A DNA stretch of 14,964 nt from Propionivibrio sp. (GCA_003249625.1 QKII01000353.1:1-14964), one strand, 5' to 3'; counted from the stretch's first letter, positions 1-7,631 are shown. Program-made: numbers and translations. Notes: generated from the letters alone by a model not told the origin.

Positions 1-25
1 TTTACCTCACCCGGCATTCCACCCC

Positions 26-1165
26 ATGGCTAAACGCGATTTTTATGACGTTCTCGGCGTCAACCGTGACGCATCCGACGATGAAATAAAGAAGGCCTAC
101 CGCAAGCTGGCCATGAAGTACCACCCGGACCGCAATCCGGACAACCCCAAGGCTGAAGAGCACTTCAAGGAAGCCAAGGAAGCCTACGAAATCCTTTCCG
201 ACGGGCAGAAGCGCACCGCGTACGACCAGTACGGTCACGCCGGCGTTGATCCGCAGGCCGGGATGGGCGGTGGCTTTGGCGGCTTCGGTGGCGCGGGCGG
301 CTTTTCCGATGCCTTTGGCGGAATCTTCGACGAAATTTTCGGCGGTGGCGGCGGCGCCCGCGGCGGACGTTCCAACGTGTATCGCGGCGCCGACCTGCGC
401 TACAACCTCGAAATCACACTGGAGCAAGCTGCCTTCGGTACGGAAACCAAGATCCGCATCCCGACCATGGAAGTCTGCGAGTCCTGCAAAGGCAGCGGCG
501 CCAAGGCGGGCACTCAGCCGAAGACCTGTCCGACCTGCCAGGGCAGCGGCCAGGTACGCCTGCAACAGGGGTTCTTCTCGATCCAGCAGACTTGCCCGAA
601 GTGCCACGGTACCGGCAAGTTCATCGCCGACCCGTGCGGCAGCTGCCACGGCGCCGGTCGCGTCAAACAGCACAAGACCTTGGCGGTAAAAATCCCCGCC
701 GGCGTTGACGAGGGCGATCGTATCCGCCTCTCGGGCGAAGGCGAGCACGGTGTAAATGGTGGGCCATCCGGCGATCTGTACGTCCAGATTCACTTGAAAC
801 AGCACTCGGTCTTCCAGCGCGACGGCAACGACCTGCACTGCGAGATGCCGATCAGCTTCACGACGGCAGCCTTGGGTGGAGAAATCGAGATCCCCACGCT
901 CGACGGTGCCGCCAATTTGAAGATTCCTGGAGAGACCCAGTCGGGCAAGGTTTTCCGCTTGCGCGGCAAAGGCATCAAGGGTGTTCGCAGCCACGCACAC
1001 GGCGACCTGCTTTGCCACGTGGTGGTTGAGACACCCGTCAACCTGACCGACCGGCAGAAGGAACTGCTCCGGGAACTGGAGGAATCGAGCAGCAGCGACG
1101 CCGAACGCCACAACCCGCGTGCCAAGTCCTGGATGGACAAGGTCAAGGAGTTCTTTGCGGGCTGA
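26..1165 (+). CDS. dnaJ: Chaperone protein DnaJ (Hsp40)
   Basis: Type I J-domain co-chaperone of 379 aa, close to the 376 aa of E. coli DnaJ. It stimulates DnaK ATPase and delivers unfolded cytosolic proteins to DnaK. The J domain spans about residues 4-70, with the HPD tripeptide near 33-35. A Gly/Phe-rich stretch follows at about 75-118. Four CxxCxGxG zinc-binding repeats start near residues 151, 168, 190 and 204 ([32 protein letters not shown]), followed by the two C-terminal beta-sandwich substrate domains. The ATG at 26 gives the canonical [12 protein letters not shown] start. No clear Shine-Dalgarno sequence is visible in the 25 bases before it. In this group dnaJ usually follows grpE and dnaK, which would lie left of the window (inference). 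A strong terminator sits 35 bases after the stop codon. Confidence 0.98.
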   Translation: MAKRDFYDVLGVNRDASDDEIKKAYRKLAMKYHPDRNPDNPKAEEHFKEAKEAYEILSDGQKRTAYDQYGHAGVDPQAGMGGGFGGFGGAGGFSDAFGGIFDEIFGGGGGARGGRSNVYRGADLRYNLEITLEQAAFGTETKIRIPTMEVCESCKGSGAKAGTQPKTCPTCQGSGQVRLQQGFFSIQQTCPKCHGTGKFIADPCGSCHGAGRVKQHKTLAVKIPAGVDEGDRIRLSGEGEHGVNGGPSGDLYVQIHLKQHSVFQRDGNDLHCEMPISFTTAALGGEIEIPTLDGAANLKIPGETQSGKVFRLRGKGIKGVRSHAHGDLLCHVVVETPVNLTDRQKELLRELEESSSSDAERHNPRAKSWMDKVKEFFAG

Positions 1166-1200
1166 TGCCCTGCTCCTGCCTGAAGGATTTTGCCAAAACA

Positions 1201-1236
1201 AAAAAAGCCCCGCCTTTTTAAGCGCGGGGCTTTTTT
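1201..1236. terminator. Bidirectional Rho-independent terminator between dnaJ and PEP-CTERM gene 1
   Basis: GCCCCGC and GCGGGGC pair around a 10-nt loop, flanked by six A on the left and six T on the right. The A/T flanks extend the stem and provide a U-tract in either direction. It sits between two convergent genes, dnaJ ending at 1165 and the minus-strand gene ending at 1252, so it can serve both. Confidence 0.9.
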
Positions 1237-1251
1237 CTATCGAACGTACAC

Positions 1252-2145
1252 TTAGCTGTTGCTACGACGACGGACCACTGAGACGCCGAACAACCCGAGA
1301 CCGAGCAGTGCCAACGACGCCGGCTCTGGCACCTCGTTACCCCCCGGGTCGCGCGCATAGAGCGTTACGTGTGAAATCGCCGCAGCCGAGCAACCATTAT
1401 TGCCCTTGCAATTGAGTAGTGTTGCAGAGGTATCCCACGTCCCGTAGAAGTTGTACACCGGATCATCGGCCGAGGGGTTGAGCAGTCCGAATTGGGCTCC
1501 CGTGAAGTCGTAGGCGGCCCACGCATCGCCCGACTTGAAGACGAGCATGAACTGATCGAAATAGTTCTTTCCGAGAATGGACTCCGCCCGCTTGGCAACC
1601 TCGGCATCCGGCGTGAACGCCCATGTTCCCGAATATCCACCATCATCCATCGTCAGTGTAAAAAAGCTCGACAGTACGATATTCAGCTCATCGATCATTT
1701 CAGGACTGAACCCACCGTTCTCGTACTTTCCGAGCATGATCCAGCCGGGGTCGAGAATAGTGTCCCCATTAAGATCCGATGACGTATAGAGCTCCGAGAA
1801 AACACCGTTCGGGAACAGTTGAGCACTGCCGGTATTCGGTCCGGTTGTTCCACCGTTCATCAAGCCGTCACCGTAGTAACCGAGGTTCGTATCGGGGTAC
1901 GTCTGGTCATTACCCACGTACGCACCGACACAAGCTGCAGAAGGTGAGCTAACCGGAACGACGGCACCCAGCGTAGCACCCGCTGCCGTACTGTCGTACT
2001 GGGCAAGTCCTGTCACCTGAACATCGCTGGTCTTGCAAGCTTGAAGCGTCACGGTGCCCGCATAGACGGCGGAAGCCGTAGTTACGGCAGAAAACCCGAC
2101 CAGCAATGAAGCGGCGAGCTTTTTAAGTTGTTTGGCGGACCCCAT
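1252..2145 (-). CDS. PEP-CTERM sorting domain protein 1 (secreted/surface, unknown function)
   Basis: Exported protein of 297 aa. Residues 1-29 form a Sec signal peptide: basic MGSAKQLKK, a hydrophobic core, then a small-residue cleavage region ending VYA. The C-terminus has the tripartite PEP-CTERM signal: the VPEPAS motif, a hydrophobic helix (LALLGLGLFGVSVV) and an RRR cluster. Such tails are recognised by exosortase/EpsH in EPS-producing Gram-negatives. The body has four cysteines (ACKT, AACV, NCKG, NGCS) that could form disulfides. Its pattern (Cys-x-GxY-xGND near the front, SGTW, a Trp-Ala-Ala-Tyr stretch, GTWDT, then SHVTLY before the tail) resembles a common PEP-CTERM family I recall but cannot name. 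An in-frame ATG at 2247 would lie upstream of the sigma-54-like promoter and the ATG at 2166 falls at the predicted transcript start. I therefore chose 2145, which has GGGG 6 nt upstream and directly precedes the signal peptide. No exosortase gene is in the window. Confidence 0.85.
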   Translation of the reverse strand: MGSAKQLKKLAASLLVGFSAVTTASAVYAGTVTLQACKTSDVQVTGLAQYDSTAAGATLGAVVPVSSPSAACVGAYVGNDQTYPDTNLGYYGDGLMNGGTTGPNTGSAQLFPNGVFSELYTSSDLNGDTILDPGWIMLGKYENGGFSPEMIDELNIVLSSFFTLTMDDGGYSGTWAFTPDAEVAKRAESILGKNYFDQFMLVFKSGDAWAAYDFTGAQFGLLNPSADDPVYNFYGTWDTSATLLNCKGNNGCSAAAISHVTLYARDPGGNEVPEPASLALLGLGLFGVSVVRRRSNS

Positions 2146-2177
2146 TTTTTGCCCCAAGTTGAACATGGGCAACACAA

Positions 2178-2193
2178 AGCAAAACCGATGCCA
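2178..2193 (-). promoter_or_regulatory. Sigma-54 (RpoN)-type promoter for PEP-CTERM gene 1
   Basis: Read on the minus strand, TGGCAT, five bases, then TTGCT gives GG-N10-GC spacing and nearly matches the sigma-54 consensus TGGCAC-N5-TTGC(A/T). The only clear departure is T for C at the end of the -24 box. The predicted transcription start is near 2167, giving a leader of about 22 nt before the ATG at 2145. Two copies of the 17-bp motif at 2255-2294 are centred about 96 and 119 bp upstream of this start, a normal distance for sigma-54 activator sites. Confidence 0.65.
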
Positions 2194-2254
2194 CACATAA
2201 AACTTGCGCAAAATCATCAACATAAATACAAAACACGCAATCAACAATCCGGAC

Positions 2255-2271
2255 TGTAAATTTTACCGACA
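2255..2271 (+). promoter_or_regulatory. Putative activator site 1 (17-bp TGT...GACA motif)
   Basis: TGTAAATTTTACCGACA is one of three similar 17-mers in the gap between the PEP-CTERM genes. It also contains the perfect palindrome GTAAATTTTAC. It starts 23 bp from the next copy, about two helical turns, so both could lie on the same face of the DNA. Assignment to a PrsR-type response regulator, the sigma-54 activator genetically associated with exosortase systems, is inference. Confidence 0.45.
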
Positions 2272-2277
2272 CTTTAT

Positions 2278-2294
2278 TGTCAAATTTTCTGACA
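2278..2294 (+). promoter_or_regulatory. Putative activator site 2 (17-bp TGTC-N9-GACA inverted repeat)
   Basis: TGTCAAATTTTCTGACA is the best-formed copy. The half-sites TGTC and GACA are perfect complements, and the inverted repeat extends by one base on each side (TTGTCA / TGACAA). It is a dyad-symmetric operator-like element with an A/T-rich centre, as expected for a dimeric regulator. It lies about 119 bp upstream of the minus-strand sigma-54 start and about 198 bp upstream of the plus-strand one. Confidence 0.5.
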
Positions 2295-2364
2295 AGCCCG
2301 CGCGTGCCTCAACCAAAAGATCATCCATCGTTAGCAACGCGATTCCTGGCAGACCTAAAAAAAC

Positions 2365-2381
2365 TGTCGAATATTTTTACA
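2365..2381 (+). promoter_or_regulatory. Putative activator site 3 (17-bp TGTC...TACA motif)
   Basis: TGTCGAATATTTTTACA has the same length, A/T-rich centre and TGT...ACA ends as sites 1 and 2, with T replacing G in the right half-site. It is centred about 111 bp upstream of the predicted start of the plus-strand sigma-54-like promoter, mirroring the spacing of sites 1 and 2 to the minus-strand promoter. Confidence 0.4.
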
Positions 2382-2457
2382 ACACCGCCCCCCCTCCAAA
2401 CCAAAGCGTAAAGCCATGTAAAGCCAACCCCTTGTTATTACTTAAGTAATAGAATCC

Positions 2458-2473
2458 AGGCCCATTTTATGCT
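2458..2473 (+). promoter_or_regulatory. Candidate sigma-54-type promoter for PEP-CTERM gene 2
   Basis: AGGCCC, five bases, then ATGCT keeps the obligatory GG-N10-GC spacing. It departs from consensus at the first and fifth positions of the -24 box and the first T of the -12 box, so it is weaker than the minus-strand promoter. The predicted start near 2484 gives a 51-nt leader to the ATG at 2535. Confidence 0.4.
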
Positions 2474-2534
2474 CTGCTAAGAGCGTCTGGCTCCCCCAGC
2501 AAATTTAATGGTGATTCTCCTCGGAGGGCGCATC

Positions 2535-3698
2535 ATGAAATCCAAATTACGCAACTCACTCCTGGCCATTACCGCGGCACTGTCCCTTGGGGCTTCCGGA
2601 ATGGCAAACGCGGTTTATTTTGTCCTGCCAACCCCGGACAACAGCACCGCTGTCTATGGCATGTACCCAGACGCAACCGGCGCATTGAGGGAGGCGATCC
2701 TGATGGATGGCATCCCGGTCGCCTTCAAGTACGACGACTTCTGGTCCTACTCCGCAAAAATTCTGGACTCCATCCAGACGGTGAATCCAACGTTACTCCC
2801 GACAGCGACCTTTGGGACGTATGACTTTTCCACGGGAACGGGCACGATCGTCGTCAATCTCACGTCCGTCGCAGGCGGCGCAACGAATGCCTTTAACCTT
2901 CAGGATCCTGTGGACCTCGCGGGTTCTGGCAACAATATCACTGGATGGGTTGGCGAATGGGGCAATGATCCTCAGTCGCTGACTTATTGGCAGACTGTAG
3001 GTGTTAGCCCCGGTGGTTACAGCGACCCGGCATCCACCCAAGGCAGCACCTCAACGGTTGGAGAACTCCTGACAGCCTTGCAATCCTTCGATCCGACCTG
3101 GACGATTCCGGTGATCTATGCGGATTACAACCAGACTGGCGGTGGCGACTCCCTCTTCATGAGTGCGCAAGTGCGGATCATTGACCCCTCGACTAATACA
3201 GTTGTGGCCTTCTGGGATCTCGATTCCATGACCAACAACGCCTGGGATCAAAACGCACCAACCTATAATTTCGGAGACATCACGTTCACTAGTGCAGCCA
3301 ATTGCACGACGCTATGGGATCCGCTGACGGGTACTGGATGTGCCGGTGTCACGGACAGCGGCCTAACCTATACCGGAAGTCACAATTTGGGATCGGGCCA
3401 GCCTGATTTCATGGCCTACGCTCCCGACATGGATCTGACGCTATTCAATCCGAATTTCCTGTGGGTAGCTACCGTCAATCTCGGCTGCAATCCTAACGGC
3501 GTCGAAACCGGTTTGATAGACCCCGCTACTGGTCTCGCCACAACGCAAGGTTGCAACACGAACGGTTTTGAAGAATTCGGGATTGCCGGTGGCGTAGGGC
3601 CGACCCGGATGCCGGAACCCAACTCGCTGGCCCTGCTCGGTCTCGGCTTCGCGGCGGCCGGTTTCGGGATGCGTCGCAGGGTTCGCAACCAGGCCTGA
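2535..3698 (+). CDS. PEP-CTERM sorting domain protein 2 (secreted/surface, unknown function)
   Basis: Exported protein of 387 aa. Its signal peptide has basic MKSKLRN, a hydrophobic LLAITAALSLGASG core and cleavage after MANA. The C-terminal PEP-CTERM tail has MPEPNS, a hydrophobic helix (LALLGLGFAAAGFGM) and RRRVR, so it should be handled by an exosortase. The body is rich in Gly, Ser, Thr, Asn and Asp with many aromatic residues, typical of secreted beta-rich proteins. Its four cysteines lie in the last third as two close pairs (NCTT/TGCAG and LGCNP/QGCNT). I recognise no catalytic motif or named domain between the two signals. An earlier in-frame ATG at 2508 exists, but 2535 has GGAGGG six bases upstream and begins directly with the signal peptide. 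It is divergent from the other PEP-CTERM gene and probably co-regulated with it. The two bodies look unrelated. Confidence 0.87.
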   Translation: MKSKLRNSLLAITAALSLGASGMANAVYFVLPTPDNSTAVYGMYPDATGALREAILMDGIPVAFKYDDFWSYSAKILDSIQTVNPTLLPTATFGTYDFSTGTGTIVVNLTSVAGGATNAFNLQDPVDLAGSGNNITGWVGEWGNDPQSLTYWQTVGVSPGGYSDPASTQGSTSTVGELLTALQSFDPTWTIPVIYADYNQTGGGDSLFMSAQVRIIDPSTNTVVAFWDLDSMTNNAWDQNAPTYNFGDITFTSAANCTTLWDPLTGTGCAGVTDSGLTYTGSHNLGSGQPDFMAYAPDMDLTLFNPNFLWVATVNLGCNPNGVETGLIDPATGLATTQGCNTNGFEEFGIAGGVGPTRMPEPNSLALLGLGFAAAGFGMRRRVRNQA

Positions 3699-3762
3699 AC
3701 TGATTCAGAAAGAGGACAGGACCACGGCGGCGTAACTCCCGCGGGTCCGTCCAAGCTGACAC

Positions 3763-3800
3763 ACAACCCCGTCTTTTCTGAAAGGCGGGGTTGTTTTTTT
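3763..3800 (+). terminator. Rho-independent terminator after PEP-CTERM gene 2
   Basis: ACAACCCCGTCTTT pairs with AAAGGCGGGGTTGT (one G-T wobble) around a TCTG loop, followed by T-rich sequence to 3800. The U-tract is only on the plus side, so it mainly ends the PEP-CTERM gene. The same hairpin lies just after the cysS stop codon on the other strand and may help there. Confidence 0.88.
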
Positions 3801-3805
3801 GACCT

Positions 3806-5188
3806 TTATGCCCGCCGCCAGGTTGTTCCCTGCGCCCCATCCTCCAGCACGATCCCCGCCGCAGTCAGTTCACCGCGAATGCGGTCCGCTTCCTGGAAAT
3901 TCTTCGCTTTCTTGGCGTCAATACGAGCGGCGATGAGTGCTTCGATCGCATCGACCGAATACGCTTCCGAGCCCCCTTCTCCCGCCGGCGTCGCCTGCAG
4001 GAATTCCTGCGGGTTGCGCTTGAGCAGCCCCATCAAGCCGCCCAGCGCACGCAGTTGCCCGGCAAGCGCCTGAGACTTGGTGCGATTCACCTCGGCGGCC
4101 AGATCGAACAGCACCGCACAGGCCTCGGGGGTGTTGAAATCGTCATTCATCGCGTCGCGGAAACGAATGGCGTGCGGCTCGTTCCAATCGATGGACACAT
4201 CCGCCGCCTCCACGGCCTTCAGCGCTGTGTAAAGCCGAGACAACGCCTGACGCGCGTCGTCGAGGTGCTTGTCGGAATAATTGAGCGGACTGCGATAGTG
4301 GGCGCGCAGGATAAAGAAGCGAACCACTTCGGCATCGTATTTCTTCAGAACCTCACGGATGGTGAAGAAGTTTCCCAGTGACTTGGACATCTTTTCGTCG
4401 TCGACACGCACGAAACCGTTGTGCATCCAGTAATTGACGAACTGGCACTGGTGCGCGCCCTCGGACTGGGCGATCTCGTTCTCGTGATGCGGGAACTGCA
4501 GGTCCTGGCCGCCGCCGTGGATGTCGAACTGCTTGCCGAGAAGATCCGAGCTCATCGCCGAGCATTCGATATGCCAGCCCGGCCGGCCATTGCCCCAAGG
4601 AGACTCCCAGAACGGTTCGCCTTCCTTGGCGTGCTTCCACAGCACGAAATCGAGCGGGTCCTGCTTGGCCTGATCGACATCGACCCGCTCGCCGGCGCGC
4701 AGGTCGTCGAGCGACTTGCCGGAAAGCTTGCCGTAACCTGGAAACTTGCGCACGGAGAAATTGACGTCGCCGTCGTCGGCCTTGTACGCCAGACCGTTCT
4801 TTTCGAGTTGGCTTATCAGGCCTAACATCTGTGGCACGTATTCGGTCGCGCGCGGCTCGAAATCAGGCTTTTCCACCCCCAGAGCCGCGGAGTCCTCGTC
4901 CATGAAGCCAATGAAGCGGTTGGTCAGCTGGCCTATCGTTTCGTTGTTCTCCAACGCACGCTTGATGATCTTGTCGTCGATGTCGGTGATGTTGCGAACA
5001 TAGGTTACGTCGAAGCCGCTACCGCGCAGCCAGCGCTGCACCATATCGAAAATGACCAGCACTCGGGCGTGTCCCAGGTGGCAGTAGTCGTACACGGTCA
5101 TCCCGCATACGTACATGCGTACCTTGCCAGGTTCGATCGGAACGAACTCCTGTTTTTCCCGGGTCAAGGTGTTATAGATTCTCAGCAT
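3806..5188 (-). CDS. cysS: Cysteinyl-tRNA synthetase
   Basis: Class I aminoacyl-tRNA synthetase of 460 aa (E. coli 461) that charges tRNA-Cys with cysteine using ATP. The Rossmann catalytic fold carries the HIGH-type signature HLGH at residues 37-40 and KMSKS at 266-270. The zinc site that selects cysteine is complete: Cys28 (YVCGMT), Cys209 (HIECSAM), His234 and Glu238 region (FPHHENE). The C-terminal third is the helical anticodon-binding part. The frame stays open upstream to 5383, but that extension is basic, unrelated to the family and runs into the neighbouring gene. The ATG at 5188 gives the conserved [15 protein letters not shown] start. The gene appears monocistronic, divergent from the TPR operon. 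Confidence 0.97.
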   Translation of the reverse strand: MLRIYNTLTREKQEFVPIEPGKVRMYVCGMTVYDYCHLGHARVLVIFDMVQRWLRGSGFDVTYVRNITDIDDKIIKRALENNETIGQLTNRFIGFMDEDSAALGVEKPDFEPRATEYVPQMLGLISQLEKNGLAYKADDGDVNFSVRKFPGYGKLSGKSLDDLRAGERVDVDQAKQDPLDFVLWKHAKEGEPFWESPWGNGRPGWHIECSAMSSDLLGKQFDIHGGGQDLQFPHHENEIAQSEGAHQCQFVNYWMHNGFVRVDDEKMSKSLGNFFTIREVLKKYDAEVVRFFILRAHYRSPLNYSDKHLDDARQALSRLYTALKAVEAADVSIDWNEPHAIRFRDAMNDDFNTPEACAVLFDLAAEVNRTKSQALAGQLRALGGLMGLLKRNPQEFLQATPAGEGGSEAYSVDAIEALIAARIDAKKAKNFQEADRIRGELTAAGIVLEDGAQGTTWRRA

Positions 5189-5207
5189 TTTCCGGCTCGC
5201 AAAATGA

Positions 5208-5227
5208 GCTCCGCCATGGCGCGGAGC
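5208..5227 (-). promoter_or_regulatory. Stem-loop in the cysS leader
   Basis: A perfect 7-bp inverted repeat, GCTCCGC/GCGGAGC, with a 6-nt loop (CATGGC) lies 20-39 bases upstream of the cysS start codon. On the cysS transcript it is followed by UCAUUUUG, a weak U-rich run, so it could affect translation or act as a weak attenuator. No T-box or cysteine-rich leader peptide is seen. Confidence 0.3.
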
Positions 5228-5240
5228 ATGAAGGAATGTT

Positions 5241-5269
5241 TTGGATTCAATACCGCTTCTTGATAGAAT
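5241..5269 (+). promoter_or_regulatory. Sigma-70-type promoter for the TPR/transpeptidase operon
   Basis: TTGGAT at 5241-5246, a 17-bp spacer and TAGAAT at 5264-5269, with TG one base before the -10 box (extended -10). The predicted start near 5276 gives a leader of about 32 nt to the ATG at 5308. The -35 box matches consensus at only three of six positions. Confidence 0.45.
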
Positions 5270-5307
5270 CAACGGGTTTTTACCAACGCGAAAAGTATAA
5301 CATAGCG

Positions 5308-6417
5308 ATGCCCTCGATCTTCCAGAAGCCTTTGCTGGCGCGCCTTTCAGCCTACGTCGTCGGCGTTGGACTGTCCGTCTCAATCAGCGTCGCCGGCGCA
5401 CAAACGCTGCCCGATGTTCAGCGCTTGATGAAGCAGGGGCAAATCCCACAAGCCCTCGAAAAGGTTGACGCCTACATCGCCAGCAAACCCAAAGACGCCC
5501 AAGGCCGTTTCCTGAAGGGGCTGATCCTCACCGAAATGGGACGAACCGCCGAGGCGATCACGACATTCACACGCTTGACCGAAGACTTCCCGGAACTCCC
5601 CGAACCGTATAACAACCTCGCTGTGCTTTACGCGCAGCAGAAGCAGTACGACAAGGCGCGTACGGCACTGGAGATGGCAATCCGCACTCATCCGAGCTAC
5701 GCGATTGCGCACGAGAACCTCGGTGATGTCTATGCCAAGCTGGCCAGTCAGGCTTACGACAAGGCCCTGCAACTCGACACGTCCAACAAGACAACGCAGA
5801 ACAAGCTGTCGATGATCAAGGATCTGATCAGCGTCGCAGCACCCAGCGCCAAATCGGCGCCGGCATCGCCCAAGCCCGAAGCAGAACCGAAAAAACCCGT
5901 CGCAGCCGACCCCGCTCCGGTCCCCACCGCGAAAACCGAGACTCCGACAGCGACGCCCACATCGGTCAAAGTCGCCCCCGTGGCAACGATTAGCAAACCG
6001 GAAGAAAAGCCCCTGGAAGCAGCCCCCGCGAAGCCTGCTGAAACGAAGACGATCGATTCAGGAGCACAAGCGGCTGCTATCGAAGACGAAATTACGAAGG
6101 TTGTGGAGAGCTGGGCCAACGCCTGGTCGCGCAAGGACGTCAAGACCTACCTGTCCTTCTACGCCAAGGATTTCCAGACACCGAGAGGAATGCCACGCAA
6201 GGACTGGGAAGCGGAACGCCGGAAGCGAATCGACAAGCCGGGGAAAATGGAAGTCGTCGTGGAAGACATCAAAGTAACGGTTTCAGGCGACACAGCAACC
6301 GTGCGTTTTCGCCAGAATTACACGTCGTCATCACTCAAGTCATCAACAGGCAAGACACTTGTGTTCATCAGATCGGGTAGCAACAAATGGCTGATCCAGC
6401 AGGAACGCGTGGGTTGA
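5308..6417 (+). CDS. Secreted TPR protein with C-terminal NTF2-like (Csd6-type) domain
   Basis: Periplasmic protein of 369 aa. The first about 32 residues form a signal peptide with a long hydrophobic core ending SVAGAQ. Residues about 35-165 form TPR helices, with typical positions in [39 protein letters not shown] and [24 protein letters not shown] Pro/Ala/Lys/Thr-rich, probably disordered linker occupies about 177-252. The last about 115 residues form an NTF2-like domain ([21 protein letters not shown] ... VRFRQNY ... WLIQQE), clearly similar to the C-terminus of the next protein. The TPR part suggests a scaffold that binds partners. The downstream L,D-transpeptidase-fold protein is the obvious candidate. 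The ATG at 5308 was chosen because upstream residues in this frame do not look like a signal peptide and 5308 fits the promoter. No enzymatic motif is visible. Confidence 0.85.
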   Translation: MPSIFQKPLLARLSAYVVGVGLSVSISVAGAQTLPDVQRLMKQGQIPQALEKVDAYIASKPKDAQGRFLKGLILTEMGRTAEAITTFTRLTEDFPELPEPYNNLAVLYAQQKQYDKARTALEMAIRTHPSYAIAHENLGDVYAKLASQAYDKALQLDTSNKTTQNKLSMIKDLISVAAPSAKSAPASPKPEAEPKKPVAADPAPVPTAKTETPTATPTSVKVAPVATISKPEEKPLEAAPAKPAETKTIDSGAQAAAIEDEITKVVESWANAWSRKDVKTYLSFYAKDFQTPRGMPRKDWEAERRKRIDKPGKMEVVVEDIKVTVSGDTATVRFRQNYTSSSLKSSTGKTLVFIRSGSNKWLIQQERVG

Positions 6418-7631
6418 TTCAGCGCACGGCCATTGCTCTGACGCTCGTCGCCGCCTGCCTTCCCGCACCGCTGGCGTCAGCGCTGTCGAACAGCCGCACA
6501 TCGCCAGTCACCTACTCGGACTCGGGGCCGGAGGCCCAATTGTTCAAGGTTCTCGACGAAATCGAGAGCAACCGTCTGGACAATGCGTTGGCGCAAACCG
6601 AGGTACTGCTTCGCCAGTACCCGAACTTCCGTCTCGCGCATCTGATCAAGGGTGACTTGCTTCTTGCGCGCAGCATGCCACTGGCGACCTTCGGCAACGC
6701 GCGCAACGCACCGAAGGAATCGCTCAGCGATCTGCGCGACGAAATCGTCGCGCGGGTAAACGCCAATCGCGACCGACCGGCAGCGACCGACCATGTACCA
6801 CGTTATCTCCTGCAGATGCGTCCCGACCAGAAGCATGCCATTGTGGTCGACACGCAAAAGTCGCGTCTTTACCTGTACCAGAACGACACGAGCGCCGGCG
6901 GTCGCCCACGCTTGGTTGCAGACTATTACATCACCCAGGGAAAACTCGGCGCAGAAAAGCAGCGCGAAGGCGACAAGAAGACACCCGTGGGGGTCTATCA
7001 CGTCACATCGAGCATTGATCCGAAAAAAGTCGGTGTCTTCTACGGCACGGGTGCGTTCCCAATCAACTATCCAAATGAATGGGACAAACGTCTGGGACGA
7101 AACGGCCATGGGATCTGGCTGCACGGCACACCGCCGGACACCTACTCCCGGCCGCCCAAGGCCTCGGACGGCTGTGTTGTCCTCGCCAACGCCGACCTCG
7201 ATGCATTGGCGAAGAATCTGCAGATCGGACTAACACCGGTCATTATCAGCAACTCGATCGAATGGCTGTCACTTGATGACTGGCGGAATGAGCGTGCCGC
7301 ACTCAACAAGACAATCGAGGCATGGCGGTCCGACTGGGAAAGCGGCGATACCAAGCGCTATCTGAGGCATTACTCACGGAATTTCTCGACAGGCAATCAA
7401 ACGTTTGAGCAATTCGCGCAGCAGAAACACCTGGTCAACGCCGGCAAAGACTGGATCAAGGTCAAGCTTTCGAACGTCTCCATGTTCCGCGACCCTGGCA
7501 AGGACGAGGTAATCGTCGTCACGTTTGAGCAAGACTACCGCAGCAACAACCTGAGCAACCAGATGAAGAAACGCCAGTACTGGATCCGCGAGGACGGGAA
7601 CTGGAAGATCATTTTCGAAGGAAGTGCCTGA
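6387..7631 (+). CDS. L,D-transpeptidase/L,D-carboxypeptidase-fold (YkuD) protein, Csd6-like
   Basis: Secreted protein of 414 aa, probably acting on peptidoglycan stem peptides in the periplasm. It has a signal peptide ([21 protein letters not shown]), a short TPR-like helical region (about 48-95), a YkuD domain from about 145 to 290 and an NTF2-like domain from about 310. The YkuD motif is present as His246 (WLHGT), then 13 residues to Ser-Asp-Gly-Cys263-Val-Val-Leu. The usual His before Gly-Cys is Asp here. This domain order matches H. pylori Csd6, an L,D-carboxypeptidase with the transpeptidase fold, so cross-linking, trimming or another transfer activity are all possible. The ATG at 6387 overlaps the upstream gene by 31 nt. 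A TTG at 6414 has AGGA 9 nt upstream and a 4-nt overlap, so it may be the real start. The coupling suggests the two proteins are made and act together. Confidence 0.9.
   Translation: MADPAGTRGLIQRTAIALTLVAACLPAPLASALSNSRTSPVTYSDSGPEAQLFKVLDEIESNRLDNALAQTEVLLRQYPNFRLAHLIKGDLLLARSMPLATFGNARNAPKESLSDLRDEIVARVNANRDRPAATDHVPRYLLQMRPDQKHAIVVDTQKSRLYLYQNDTSAGGRPRLVADYYITQGKLGAEKQREGDKKTPVGVYHVTSSIDPKKVGVFYGTGAFPINYPNEWDKRLGRNGHGIWLHGTPPDTYSRPPKASDGCVVLANADLDALAKNLQIGLTPVIISNSIEWLSLDDWRNERAALNKTIEAWRSDWESGDTKRYLRHYSRNFSTGNQTFEQFAQQKHLVNAGKDWIKVKLSNVSMFRDPGKDEVIVVTFEQDYRSNNLSNQMKKRQYWIREDGNWKIIFEGSA

Larger units (their letters stand above)
2146..2534. other. 389-bp divergent intergenic control region, AT-rich
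   Basis: This is the only gap over 300 bp. It is visibly more AT-rich than the flanking genes. It holds two outward-facing sigma-54-like promoters, three copies of a 17-bp motif and a short direct repeat, GTAAAGCC, at 2408-2415 and 2418-2425. No coding sequence is supported: the open frame 2204-2449 lacks a Shine-Dalgarno sequence and overlaps the regulatory elements. Confidence 0.6.

Noticed and set aside
246..689. Long alternative frames inside dnaJ and other GC-rich genes
   Set aside because: These are shadow frames of well-supported genes, with biased composition and no ribosome-binding sites.
2204..2449. An 81-codon plus-strand open frame between the PEP-CTERM genes
   Set aside because: It has no Shine-Dalgarno sequence and no recognisable protein character. 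It lies across the proposed sigma-54 control elements in an AT-rich intergenic region.
2488..2501. TGGC-like and AGCA boxes (CTGGCTCCCCCAGCA) as another sigma-54 promoter
   Set aside because: The GG and GC are only 8 bases apart rather than 10, a spacing sigma-54 does not tolerate well.
5296..5301. TATAAC just before the TPR gene as its -10 box
   Set aside because: It lies 6 bases from the start codon, so transcription would begin at or inside the coding region. The extended -10 at 5264-5269 fits better.
5189..5383. The cysS frame extended to an ATG at 5383
   Set aside because: The 65 extra residues are basic and unlike any CysRS N-terminus. They overlap the divergent TPR gene, and the ATG at 5188 gives family length and Cys28 numbering.
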